Below, piece after piece: positions 35,266 through 45,267 of a stretch of 64,000 nt of DNA (positions are counted from its first letter, which is position 1; every line of letters starts with the position of its first letter). The stretch lies in contig NC_064617.1 of NCBI RefSeq assembly GCF_023898315.1, positions 619,433,000 through 619,496,999 of the forward strand, in the 5' to 3' direction. The notes under the pieces were generated by a model that was not told the origin of the DNA, did no database searches, and saw only the letters and a list, made by a program, of their open reading frames with translations. This DNA is from Schistocerca nitens (lineage: Eukaryota > Arthropoda > Insecta > Orthoptera > Acrididae). A program made the position numbers and the translations under genes.

Positions 35266-35699
35266 TATTAGTGTCATGACATCAGCAGTTATCAGTAATT
35301 GTAAACTGCTTGTAATTTCCACCTTGCAAGATGGATTAGTTTGTACGGAGCACAAAGCAATGAACGCCTGGATGGCTTGACAACTCGCGTAATTTAAGGG
35401 TAAGCACTCGCGTCTGCTCACGCTCTTACTCGCGAACAGAGAAGCTGCGGCGTAGTGGGGAGTGAGGGAAATGTGCGCGCTCCGAGCAGTCGTGACAAGA
35501 CGAGAGAAGCACCAAGTGTGGGGTATGGGAGCGTGAGTTTTTGACAGCTGTGCCATCTAGTAGCAACAGCGGTGACTCGGCCATGCAAATCACCTCAGGC
35601 CTCTGTGCAAGGAATCTTTGCTTTGTACACAGATCGACAGGTTCGTCAGATGGCAGCTGGTAAAAGGAAATCCAGGTCATTTTCCTAAATCGTCGCTCG

Positions 35700-36175
35700 T
35701 GCAAGATGCTGTTGCTGACAAAGACTATCAACGGTATTCACATTTTTAGTAGCCTTAAGGAAGAATTTGAGAGACGTTTTGAAGATCTGACGGCATTAGA
35801 AAGTGATTTTGATCTGTTCTCCTCTCCATATTCAGTGAATATTGAAGAGATTCGTCCCGAACTGCTACTAGAAATTATTGACTTGCAGTATGACAGAGAG
35901 TGTAAAAAGTACAAAGAAGACACCTTGAAATTCTATAAACACTTCCCTAAGCATAGATTTCGTCTTTCCCACAAACAGCTGGCTACAACAATAATAATCA
36001 GTGTTCGGTTCCACGTTTACTTGCGAGCAACTGGTCTCTGCAATGAAAAGCAAGATGACGAGGCTGAGGAACTCACTGTCTGGTCGCAGTCTGCAGTGCT
36101 CAAGAAGAGTTACTCCTCTGGGCACAGATGAAACTGTAAAAGGGAAGAAGTTCAAAAGAACAGTGAACCTTACAC
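35700..36175 (+). pseudogene. hAT-type transposase C-terminal fragment, frameshifted
   Basis: The 35706-36131 frame shows a block typical of the C-terminal region of hAT-derived proteins (GTF2IRD2/ZBED/SCAND3-like): EEFERRFEDL, then LLLEIIDLQYDRECKKYKED and KFYKHFPKHRFRLSHKQL. The conserved FGSTFTCEQLVSAMK dimerisation motif follows in a different frame (from 36001), so one frameshift lies just before 36001. The N-terminal part and catalytic core are missing. It lies in the intron of the chitin-binding gene, near the right end of the Tc1-like element. Confidence 0.7.
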
Positions 36176-36362
36176 TTGAATTACGTCTTTTTAATACAAC
36201 AGCTGACAAAATAAAGTAATAAAAATGTAGAAGTAAACGATAATTATATAAAGTGACAAGTGTGTATTTTTGTTTATTTGTTTCATTTGTAGCAGTACTA
36301 TTTCCTGTTTTCATTTCCATGCAACTGGTCCCGGATTTGAGCCTTGTGACGAAAATGCGACG

Positions 36363-36470
36363 GCAGCTGTTGTGTCCCCCACTCGACTCTCCATTCGCCT
36401 CCCCCCCCCCGCAGCTGTTGTGTCCCCCACTCTACTCTCCATTCGCCTCCCCCCCCCCCCCGCCCCACTT
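36363..36470 (+). repeat. duplicated 47-bp unit with poly-C runs
   Basis: A unit beginning CAGCTGTTGTGTCCCCCACT and ending in a run of C occurs twice in tandem. The C-runs are 10 or more bases long and length-variable. Confidence 0.8.
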
Positions 36471-37222
36471 TTCGTTTCTCGGCCCTGCGCCGGTGGTGGG
36501 GGTACCTTACTCGCTGTTCGCCGTGCTCGCAACCTGCTGGGCTCAGCTTGCTCTGCGAGCACGTTTCATGTGATGCCCTGAACTACGTCGTCAGTGCTTT
36601 GATCAGATAAAAGAACTCTGAAAGGTAGTGTCGCCATCTAGTGAAAAAGGCCATCTGATCGTATTCCATGGCATTTTCAAATGGTATGATGCAGGTATTT
36701 AGGACAGAAATGATGCTTAGGGATTAGAGCTGTTGCAGGAGATACAAAGTGAATGCAAAATGCTTGTGTACGTAGGGGGAGATGGAGGCCATTGGGACTC
36801 ATCAGCGAAGAGGGGTATAGCCACCCATGCCCATCCTCCCGCTCACCAACCACAAAAGTCAATTAGCTGCTGTGATGAAACAATAATAAATAAGATCCCG
36901 TAGACTGGTGGGACGTCAGAAGAGGTAAACGGTGTAGGGACTAAACTTCAGTCAACGTGAACAAAAGAAAATAAAAAAGGGCAGAAATAGTCGAAGGCTC
37001 CCGGGGGCTTAAGATGTGGGGGGAAGCACACTTGCCAACACTGGCCAACCGCGGATCTACTGTGGCCAAAACATTAAAGTCGGGAATAAAACCCATTCTT
37101 TCGCGGCGAGCATCAAATCTTTTTACTGTTCTTACGTCGTGGACCACTAAGGAAACTTTGATACCGTGCATTCGTTAGATAGTGAGAACGTATTCCGCTC
37201 ATGCCGTCACTGCTTGTTTCAG

Positions 37223-37935
37223 GTTTCATCGTAGCCAGCCTCTGGCTAGTTCTGACGACGAGCGTTGCCCTCGGTTCACCCGTCGGCAGCTGCTCTACGT
37301 TCTCCGGCTCGGGCTCGATAACCTTCCTGCGTGACGACAGGAACTGCTCCGTCTTCTACGAGTGCGTCTCCACCGAGCCTACCATGGTGGTGTGCCCCAG
37401 CGGGCTGCACTTCAACGCGGTGCTCAAGGTGTGCGACTGGCCGGCGGCCGCGGGCTGCTCCGTCACCACGCCGGCCCCCGTCAAGTCGACGGTCTTTACG
37501 CGCGCCACGCCCCAACCCGAGGCGACGCCGGACAAGGCAGAGCCGCCCGGCGCCCAGACCGTCATCTTCACGCGCGAGCCCTCCAGCACAGTTCCCGCGC
37601 CGGTCGACGTCGTCCCAGTGAAGCCGCAAGAAAGCACGGAGTGCCCCGCGGTCGGCGGCTGTCCCAAGTACAACGGCGACGACACTCTGGTGATCCAACT
37701 GCCGCACGCTTTCAACTGCAGCCGCTTCTGCATGTGCGACCACGGGAAGCCGGTCACGTTCGAATGTCCCAGCGGGCTGCACTACAACAAGGCAGAAGGC
37801 ATCTGCGACTGGCCCGTCAACGCCAAGTGCGTGCCCGACAGAGGATTCGCTGGTATGTGGTCTCCGCCGGAGCCAGATGTTCCCGCCGAGTCGTCCAGGC
37901 GGCGACGCTCCTGGAACCTCATCCGCTTCCCCTAG
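37223..37935 (+). CDS. secreted chitin-binding protein, two peritrophin-A domains (exon 2)
   Basis: The frame is open from 37201, but CTTGTTTCAG at 37213-37222 is a good acceptor, and joining to ATGAGAG at 23457-23463 keeps the frame. The protein would have 239 residues. Numbered from ATG 37201: a hydrophobic signal peptide to about residue 26, then two chitin-binding (CBM14) domains. Domain 1 cysteines are 31, 49, 55, 65, 78 and 86; domain 2 cysteines are 154, 173, 179, 189, 202 and 210, with near-identical spacing. Both have CPSGLH(F/Y)N and CDWP. A Pro/Thr-rich linker (87-147) joins them. Extra cysteines 148 and 177 occur only in domain 2. The C-terminus has RRRR (233-236). The exon is far more GC-rich than its surroundings. 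It likely binds chitin in cuticle or peritrophic matrix. Confidence 0.9.
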
Positions 37936-38391
37936 TCACCAACAATCCAGCTTTGATTAACTTCTCACGGTTTGGATTCACAGTCATATGATATTTCTTA
38001 AAAGAACCACACGAAACTGGAAGACTACAAACTGTAACAAGGTAACTTTGCAGTGTTACTTGAAAATGGCCATAAGGCCGAAATTGCAATAGTAACAAAT
38101 ATTTTATACAGTCAACGGCGACTACGATGTCTTTTAAGGATCCCAGCTTTGGTTTACAAATTACAATGACCTCACAGTAACTCAAAATTTTTCTAAAATT
38201 ACTTTCCAGCTCTGTTATGTAACCACTTTTCTGGAATGCATTAACAAGTTGACAATAACCTACGGTGCGTTCGACATCATTAAGACTGAGATATAAATGT
38301 AGCATAAAAAGTGACTTATTACAGCGGGACAATGTTAACTATGTGTAAGTACACACAGACTCATTCACACAAACGTGATCGAACATTACAA

Positions 38392-38393
<2 letters not shown>
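37936..38393. other. 3' UTR / downstream of the chitin-binding gene
   Basis: AT-rich sequence after the TAG stop. No AATAAA close to the stop; ATTAAA occurs near 38605 and 38665 and could serve as a poly-A signal. No further exon recognised. Confidence 0.4.

Positions 38394-38451
<58 letters not shown>
38394..38451. repeat. (CA)n microsatellite
   Basis: About 28 CA units, uninterrupted. Confidence 0.97.
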
Positions 38452-38454
<3 letters not shown>

Positions 38455-38533
38455 TATGTTCATTAAGGACTGATCTATAAAATAATTAGTAGAGTATAGA
38501 ATAGTTAAGTAACGAATGTTTCATAAAACTGTA

Positions 38534-38580
38534 AATGGCTCTGAGCACTATGGGACTCAACTGCTGCGGTCATAAGTCCC
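38534..38580 (-). repeat. 47-bp 5'-truncated SINE (type A tail)
   Basis: Matches the 3' tail of the type A SINE (minus strand) and is flanked by a perfect 12-bp duplication CATAAAACTGTA at 38522-38533 and 38581-38592. The tRNA-like head is absent. Confidence 0.88.
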
Positions 38581-38592
38581 CATAAAACTGTA

Positions 38593-39195
38593 CAGTGTAA
38601 GCATATTAAATGACGTTACAACGCTACAATGTTGGTTTTATATTCTTGTTGCGTTCCTGTCCCAATATTAAATCAATGATGACGAGTATGCTGGTTTTTA
38701 CCAGCTATACTTTTGGATTGAATGGGCATCTTCTGTAAATGGGATTTAAATCATGCTGACACGCGAAAACTTTACGAGTAACCACAACGAAAAAAAATAA
38801 AAAGTAGTTTCCTACCCTCAGTTTACAAATGTGTTTTTAACAAAACTATTTATCTCGTAAATTTGTTGTCTGTTTTCATATCTTGAAGCGTCTCCCAAAT
38901 ATACAACTGGACGCTTTTCTAGAAGTTTTATTTGCAAAAAAATTGTACAGAACACATAGCCAGGAGAACTTACTAAACAAAAACAATACGTTTATAAAAA
39001 TAGGAGAATAATAACCATAGTTCTGGCGAAAATGGTGTTGTTGATCAGCAGCTGTCCTGCTATCGAAATGAATGCTACATTTCTCGTGACACAAAATTTG
39101 CATCATATAACAGTAACGCGTTGTCGAAAACTACGCTTCTATAGAAAATTGCAAGCAGGATGTTGGACTCATCGTGGATTCATAGTGAATATTTT
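38593..39195. other. no recognisable gene
   Basis: AT-rich sequence with no frame over about 75 codons and no repeat that I recognise. Confidence 0.4.
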
Positions 39196-39199
39196 ACGC

Positions 39200-39303
39200 T
39201 GCCGCGGAGTGTGCGCTGATATGAAGCTTCCTGACAGATGAAAGCTTTGTGGAGGAATGGGACTCGAACACATGACCTTTGCATTTCTTGAGCAAGGGCT
39301 CTA
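39200..39303 (-). repeat. tRNA-related repeat fragment
   Basis: On the minus strand it has a B-box-like GTGTTCGAGTCCC stretch (about 39262-39274), then AAGCTTTCATCTGTCAGGAAGC. It looks like a truncated tRNA-derived element. The flanks are low-complexity T-rich sequence, with no clear target duplication. Confidence 0.5.
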
Positions 39304-40129
39304 TCAAAAATTTTTTTTCCTTTGTGTTCATTTTGGTCGTCATTGTTCTCATTACTTGGCAGGGAAAGACGTCACATAACATCCCATCGAGTTTGTCGCT
39401 GAATGCTTGACTCAGTTTTTTTTATTTTTATTATTTTTCTCTTTTTCTTTTTTTATTACTGAGGGTAGCCAGCCCTCTGACCGAACACGGTGAGCTACAA
39501 TGCGGGTATATACGGTTGAGCTTCCTAAGCACTCTCACGATTCTTCCTCGAAGCTTTACATCCGTCAGTACCAGGTCTCGCTCATACCTTGCAGATTTCA
39601 CAGATGTTCCGCGGGAAAGATGAATAAATTGAAATATCTCGAAAACTGCACATTGGATCAAAAATAAAGTTGTGATCATAATTTGTTTGTCTCGGTGGAG
39701 GACATCCCACTCCATCCCCCCCCCCCCCCAATCACCACCCTGTGCATGGGTGGCAGGGGAAAATTTTCAAACTTTCAATGGGAACTGCCGTCCTTTATGA
39801 CAGATTACGATTTTACGGCAAAATCTACTTTCGCTGTGTCAGAAACATTTTCTTCGTTTCGCCACATGTGGCTGTGTGATGCGAGATATAGAAATGTGAA
39901 TACAATCGTCTCGTACTAGACAATGGCGTTTGAATATCCAGTGGAGCGTGGTACCCACCTCAATGCTGCAAGGGTAGGAGAGACCACTGTTCCATAACTT
40001 TTAATCCGAAACCCCATTCCCAATGTTGTATTCCTCTGACACATCGAACAGGGGACTACTCGACGCGCTATTGTGACCATAGTTCGAGGCGAACACTACT
40101 CTACTTTTCCAATTAAGAGCAAGTGTTCG

Positions 40130-41140
40130 AACGTAGTACCATCAACTTCAGTGCACTTAGTAAGGCACTTTTCAAATGAGCGCACACAGGACAGAAGCAT
40201 ACCTGGGGAAATGTCAGCACAGCTTTCCTGATGTGATCGACCATACCTTCACGACCTGTTGGCACTTGCTTCTACATCTTATCTTTTAAATATCCACACA
40301 TAAAGAAATCCGGCGACATCAAATCTGGCGACCAGTTAATAGGGCCACCTGTAACGATCCACTGACCAGTGTAAACGCGGTCTAATACCTCCTGTGCTTC
40401 AATTATGAAATGCGCTGGGCAACCGCCATTCTGAAACCACATACGTTGTCGAACACCCAGGGCAGCATCCTACAGTAGTACCGATAGTTTCTATTCCGAA
40501 AATGTTCGATATCTGCGCTTTTTCAAAGTGCCATCGATGTAATGTGGACCATTGAGTTAGCTCGCCATGATGCCACACCATAAGTTAACCTGGAAGGTCA
40601 ACTTGGCGTAACCAGTGGGGACTGTCAACACTCCAGTAATGCATGTTATGCCAGTTAAGGCAACCAAGGTTTGTGAATGTAGACCCATCGGAAAATAGTA
40701 CCTCGGCAATGAGCCTGTCGGTTGTTTGCATTTGTTTACGTGACGATTCACAAACACAAATCGCTCTGTGCACTATAGGACTTACCATCTGAGGTCATCT
40801 GTCCCATAGACTTAGAACTACTTAAACCTAACTAACCTAAGGACAGCACACACATCCATGCCTGAGGCAGGATTCGAACCTTCGACCGTAGCAGCAGCGC
40901 GGTTCCGGACTGAATCGCCTAGAACCGCTCGGTCACAAGGGCCGGCTGACCATTCACAAAGCACGACCCGGTTACTGAAATCGGCGGCATGGAATTCTTG
41001 ATTCAGCGACACGTGGTGTGGCATGATACTTATTACGATACAGTATTGTGACAATACTACCCACGGGCATACCGGAATCGCAATGTAATTTCCGGGCGCT
41101 TGTAGGTGGATTGTGGTGCACTGGCGCAAGTACAACTACT
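40130..41140 (-). pseudogene. DDE transposase relic (IS630/mariner superfamily)
   Basis: Minus strand, in broken frames. In order: an HVSLNQEFHAADFSNRVVLCEW block (about 40960-41025) and, after the SINE, LIAEVLFSDGSTFTNLG with the first catalytic D (about 40650-40715). Next come NMHYWSVDSPHW and WFQNGGCPAHF, where the usual QDG/QHDG has become QNGG (about 40420-40440), so the second Asp is lost, then GQWIVTGGPINW and SPDFFMCGYLKDKM. This wording is typical of transposases common in insect genomes that carry FTDEATF/QHDGAPAHF-type motifs. Stops and the lost Asp make it dead. Confidence 0.75.
40755..40951 (-). repeat. type A SINE, minus strand
   Basis: 197 bp. On the minus strand the B box GGTTCGAATCC lies at about 40870-40880. 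Flanked by a 9-bp duplication ATTCACAAA (40746-40754 and 40952-40960). Inserted in the transposase relic. Confidence 0.9.
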
Positions 41141-41949
41141 GCATTAGCTTCTTCTGCAAGACGTTCCCTTCGTTTCCTTTCACCGGTCTATACGTTGCCA
41201 TCAGACATAAGAGCGTACACAAACTTGCAAGAGAACGAACGAGAGCAAGCTTACTCGGAAAAGACTTGACATACAAGACAAAAGTAGGCTCACTATTTTT
41301 CTTCATACCCATGATCATTTCACTTTTTTCTTCTGTGGTGGCAACTTTCATTGTCCACTTCCACATCTCTTCTCCAGATGATAGAAGTGCAGGCAATAAA
41401 CATTGCATAAGTATTGTAATGTTTTTATCCGCTATTTCTTCTGCGTCTGCATGATACGTTAGTTCCGGTCACAGTATACTCCCTGTTGTGACAAGTCGTA
41501 GTTCGTTACAAGGCCACAGTATCGCGTCGAATAGTTCCTCGTTCGCTATGTCGCAGGAATACGACGTTGGGAATGGAATTTCTTATTATAAATTACGAAA
41601 CACTGCCTGTCCTACCTTCGAAGCATGGAGTGCGGTCCACGTGCCGTTTTGGATATTCAAGAGCCACGCAGTAGAATGTCCTAAATCGCAATTTTGCACC
41701 CATTTCTATTCCTCCGATTACAGCGCCATGTGTGGCGAAACGAAGAAAATGCTTCTGACAAAACCAATGTGGATTTTGCCGTAGAATCGCTCAGGGTAGA
41801 GTGTGGTGTCGAGTATGGTATAGTTGGATATTCTTCTCCGAGACAAACAAATTGCAATTACAACGTTTTTTGATCTGATGAGTACTTTTGGAGTTATTTC
41901 CATGTCTTCAGTTAAAATGAACACTCTGTACAGATGTAATGGCAGCGTC

Positions 41950-42180
41950 TGGAACTTCCCAGAGAGGGTCGAAATAGAGCAAGCTCGGAAGGCAAGTTGG
42001 GAAGCTCCCAGCGCCTCCGTATCGCCGCAGGACCGAGTGACGTCACATGGCGCTAGCAGACCTGCGACACGTTTCAAGTTGCTCACTCTCCAAAGCCCGC
42101 ATGCGTATGGAGGCGGGCTTTGCACATTGAGCGAGAGCAAAGACGTAGCTTCATGCTTGTAGGGACACGGGAACAGCGGT
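41950..42180. other. no gene; likely repeat
   Basis: GC-richer stretch. A long minus-strand frame (41718-42221, 167 codons) crosses from the transposon arm into it; it has no family motif and is probably chance. Confidence 0.4.
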
Positions 42181-42365
42181 TTCAAACGTTTCTGCGACTT
42201 CTCATTACTTTCGTCTTCCATCGATTTACTCGCAATCCGTATGCTGTATCCATTAGACTGTTCATTACATTCAACAGATCCTGTAATTCTTCATCACTTC
42301 TACTGAGGGCAGCAATGCCATCAGCTAATCTTATCACTGACATTCTTTCACCTTAAATTCTAATT
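42180..42365 (-). pseudogene. RTE-type RT fragment (active-site region)
   Basis: On the minus strand the translation reads MSVIRLADGIAALSRSDEELQDLLN, the RT active-site region of RTE-like LINEs with ADD changed to ADG. About 60 residues remain. It is in opposite orientation to the RTE endonuclease piece that follows at 42400. Confidence 0.65.
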
Positions 42366-42394
42366 TCACTCTTGAAGTTTTCTTTTATTTCCCT

Positions 42395-42553
42395 CATTGG
42401 TTCTTCGATGAGAGAGTGTTACCGTGAACGGTTCAGTGATAGGGTTGTTGTCATCAGAATCGACAGCAAACCAACTCTGGCAACAATAGTACGGGTATAC
42501 ATGCAGACGTCGCAGGCCGAAGATGAAGAGGTAGAGAAAGTATGTGATGATAT
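42395..42553 (+). pseudogene. RTE-type LINE endonuclease fragment, left of the Gypsy insertion
   Basis: Translates to DRVVVIRIDSKPTLATIVRVYMQTSQ.. followed by an acidic EDEEVEKVCDD stretch, the middle of an APE-type endonuclease of RTE-like LINEs. It ends at the Gypsy insertion. Dropping the Gypsy element and one ATAT copy joins it in frame to the remainder at 51475. Confidence 0.75.
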
Positions 42554-43087
42554 GGTCACGTAGGAGAAGGTGTCATTAGATGAATGACGAATATTAACTT
42601 CAGTTAACGATTGTTTATTCAGCACTTGCACATACAAGAGCAAGGGGCGAATTGCCTCCTGCCAGAACAAAAAAAAAAAAAAAAGTTAAAAATGGTTCTG
42701 AGCGCTATGGGACTTAACATCTGAGGTCATCAGTCCCCTAGAACTTTGAACTACTTAAAATTAACTAACCTAATGACATCAAACACATCCATGCCCAAGG
42801 CAGGATTCGAAACTGCGTCCGTGGCGGTCGCGCGTTTCCAGACTGAAGCGCCTAGAACCGCTCGGTCACAATGGCCGGCCGGCCAGAACACATACAGTAT
42901 ATATGCGGGTACAGAACAATCCAGTACAATGATTCTTGACGTTTGTGGATACTTCTAGAGTGTACTCGAACCGAATATAGAAATTAAAATTGTACAGCCC
43001 AGCTGAATTATGAACTCGCGGCTCTCCATGCAACACTTAAGTATCATAACCGCTACTCCACGGTGCTACTCAGCTTCTTCTGCGACA
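42554..43087 (-). repeat. 3' LTR, split by a SINE
   Basis: Matches 51148-51470 in patches such as TTATTCAGCACTTGCACATA and CTCGAACCGAATATAGAAATT. Without the SINE and its duplication it is about 313 bp. Its edges may be off by up to 10 bp. Confidence 0.8.
42670..42881 (-). repeat. type A SINE, minus strand
   Basis: Flanked by the 9-bp duplication GCCAGAACA (42661-42669 and 42882-42890). Carries an A-run at its left end on the + strand (42669-42684), a T tail in SINE orientation. Inserted in the 3' LTR. Confidence 0.9.
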
Positions 43088-44412
43088 TTGCTCCATGCTT
43101 AAGAGAACAGCATCTTGGTGTTACGTCCTCCTAGTCCGGGAACGAGTCATCGGTCCTGCAACATTCCGACTCCTGATGACTGATTCTCGCCCTGATGGAG
43201 ATTTTCTTAGAACTACTTTTGCCGCTACGCTCTTCGTCACCTTTCTGCTTGTTGCCTGTCACTGGAGCTTAGAATTTAACCTGGGTTGCAGAATCCTTAT
43301 CGGGCTTCATTCGAAGGATGTGGACCGTATCTTTGATCTTTTGTCGTCTGTGTCGAGGTCGAAATCTTCAGCTTCATAAATAACATCAGACAATTGTCTT
43401 AAAACCTCATAAGGTCCAAAGTAGCGCCCGAGGAGCTTCTCAGGGAGACCGACTTTCCGAACAGGAGTGAAGATTCAGACAAGGTCACCAAGCTGGTAGA
43501 CAACAGGGCGGTGGCTCGCGTCATATCTTCGGCGATAGTTTTCTTGAGCCTCCAGCGTGCGGAGTCGAGCTAACTGTCGAGCTTCTCAGCTCTGGTTAAC
43601 ACCTGGCCGATGTAGTTGTCGTCCACGTCATCAGGATGTAACGGAAACAGTGTCCAACAATGTAGTCCCCTCACGTCCATGCACCAGGAAAAATGGCGTA
43701 AATCCTGTGGTGTCTTGTTTGGCGGTGTTGAAAGCAAACGTCACGAAAGGTAGCACCTCATCCCAGTCTCTCGGTTCAGTATTGACGAACATTGGTAGCA
43801 CATCGGCCAAGGTCTTATTAAGGCGTTCAGTACGCCCGTTAGTTTCCGGATGGTAGGCAGTCGTCATGTGATGAGCAATGCTGCACCGACGGTTTACCTC
43901 TGTCACAAAATTCGATTGAAAAATTTTCCCTCGATCAGTAATTAACGATTTGGAGCACCGTGTTTTAATACAGTGTCTTCCACGATGAATTTTGATACCT
44001 CGGATGCTTCTGCTGTTTTCACGGCTTTTGTAATGGAACAGCGTGTCAGATAATCAGTGCAAACACTGATCCATCTATTGCCACTAGCAGACGTTGGAAA
44101 TCGTCCGAGGAGGTAAATCCCAACACACTGCAATGGCGTTTTGGCTGGCGGAATTGGTATGAGTCGGTCAATTGGTTTCTGAGGAACTGCCTTTGTCCTC
44201 TGGCATTCTCGACAGTGCGTCACATAATGACGTACACTCCTAAATACACCTGGCCAGAAAAATCTCTTGCGGATTCTATCGTATGTCTTAATAAATCCTA
44301 AATGTCCGGCCTCAGGTGTGTCAAGGAATTTCTGCAGAAAATTTAAGCACATGTGTTTAGGAGTCACTGATAGCCACCTCTTCCCAAACGGATCAAAGGT
44401 TTTCTTACAAAG
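43088..44412 (-). pseudogene. Gypsy integrase (older element)
   Basis: Minus strand. The first part (43942-44367) has a zinc-finger region with GHLGFIKTYDRIRKRFFWPG and CRECQR, then a core start where the usual first-Asp position reads CVGIYLLGRF; the Asp appears replaced. The second part (43631-43906) has AYHPETNGRTERLNKTL with the catalytic Glu, then FNTAKQDTTGFTPF. A frameshift near 43920 separates them and lies close to the second Asp. The C-terminal part follows to about 43300 in another frame. Not functional. Confidence 0.88.
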
Positions 44413-45267
44413 TTATCCATTAACTACCTTAAATTGTCCTTTAACATCCTCTGACCGATTTAAGGCAAGCATAATTTGAGATATCTTGGCGTGCTTATTC
44501 TGCTCAGCAGAGAGATCCGTGAGTGTAGTGAGACAGTAACAATCTTCATCAAAGTCTTGATGGTCTTGCAAAGGATTTCTTGAGAGAAGGTCAGCATCTT
44601 GATGTTTTCTTCCACTTTTGTACACTATGGTAATGTCATACTCTTGAAGACGTAGAGCCCATCTGACGAGTCGTCCTGTTGGATCCTTAAGACCTGTCAA
44701 CGAAATTGGAAATTTGTGGTAAGGTCTTATGGGACCAAACTGCTAAGGTCATTGGCCCTATGCCTACACACTACTTAATCTAACTTAAACTAACTTACGA
44801 TATGGACAACACACACCAACACACACACCCATGCCTTAGGGAGGACTTGAACCTCCGACGAGGGGAGCCACATGGACCGTGACAAGGCGTCCTAGACCGC
44901 GTGGTTATCCCACGCCGTCTGTCAACCAACCAAGTGAATGATGGTCTGTAACAACTGTGAATGGCCTTCCATAAGGATCACATCGAAATTTGCCTACGGC
45001 CCAGATCACAGCAAGACGTTCCCTAGCTGTAGTTGAGTAGTTTCTCTCGGCTTTTGTAAGTGTCCTAGAAGCACCGGCTATAACCTTCTCTTTTCCATCC
45101 GAAATTTGCACCCGAACAGCTCCGATCCCATACCCGCTGTGTAGTTCTGTAGGTGCTCTCTCATCATACAGACTAAGTACAGGGTCAATCGTAAGAGCTT
45201 CTCGCAGCACATCGAAAGAATCTTGTTGAGCACCATCCCATATAAATTTAGCATCAGCTTTTATCAA
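44413..45267 (-). pseudogene. Gypsy RNase H (older element), split by a SINE
   Basis: Minus strand. 44905-45267 gives the RNase H start (FIWDGAQQDSFDVLREAL, then LHSGYGIGAV where an active copy has a D-containing ..TDAS motif), TLTKAERNYSTTARERLAVIWA and VVTDHHSLGWL. After the SINE at 44702-44918, 44413-44700 continues with LVRWALRLQEYDITIVYKSG and the DADLLSRNP block. Order and motifs match Gypsy elements. Confidence 0.88.
44702..44918 (-). repeat. type B SINE, minus strand
   Basis: Flanked by an 8-bp duplication CTGTCAAC (44694-44701 and 44919-44926). Minus-strand B-box-like GGAGGTTCAAGTCCTCC near 44843-44859. Tail ends TTACCACAAATTTCC. Same family as 60111 and 63727. Confidence 0.88.

Larger units (their letters stand above)
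23464..37222 (+). other. 13.8-kb intron of the chitin-binding protein gene
   Basis: Starts GTAAGG and ends CTTGTTTCAG. Most of it is transposon: the Tc1-like element with the LTR retrotransposon inside it (25214-35265), then a hAT-related coding fragment (about 35706-36170) and a poly-C-rich duplicated stretch (36363-36470). Between 23470 and 25210, and between 36600 and 37190, I see no recognisable feature. Without the large nested insertion the intron would be about 3.7 kb. Confidence 0.55.
39590..41940 (-). mobile_element. IS630/Tc1-superfamily DNA transposon relic with long inverted arms
   Basis: The left arm (about 39590-40095) and right arm (about 41496-41940) are inverted copies. Shared words: left TTTGTTTGTCTCGG (39682-39695) against right CCGAGACAAACAAA (41838-41851); left GAAACATTTTCTTCGTTTCGC against right GCGAAACGAAGAAAATGCTTC; left CCCATTCCCAATGTTGTATT against right AATACGACGTTGGGAATGG. 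Similarity by eye is about 75%. Between the arms lies a minus-strand transposase pseudogene. A SINE is inserted at 40755-40951. Outer ends and target duplication are not resolved. Confidence 0.65.

Noticed and set aside
36253-36581. Pro/Ser-rich frames of about 105 codons around the C-runs
   Set aside because: Generated by the repeated CCC tracts; present in two overlapping frames and the antisense.
37276-37782. Long minus-strand open frames opposite the chitin-binding exon (168 and 133 codons)
   Set aside because: They are antisense shadows of a GC-rich coding exon; no motif and unrelated low-complexity composition.
41718-42221. 167-codon minus-strand frame
   Set aside because: It crosses from the inverted transposon arm into other repeat sequence and shows no domain.
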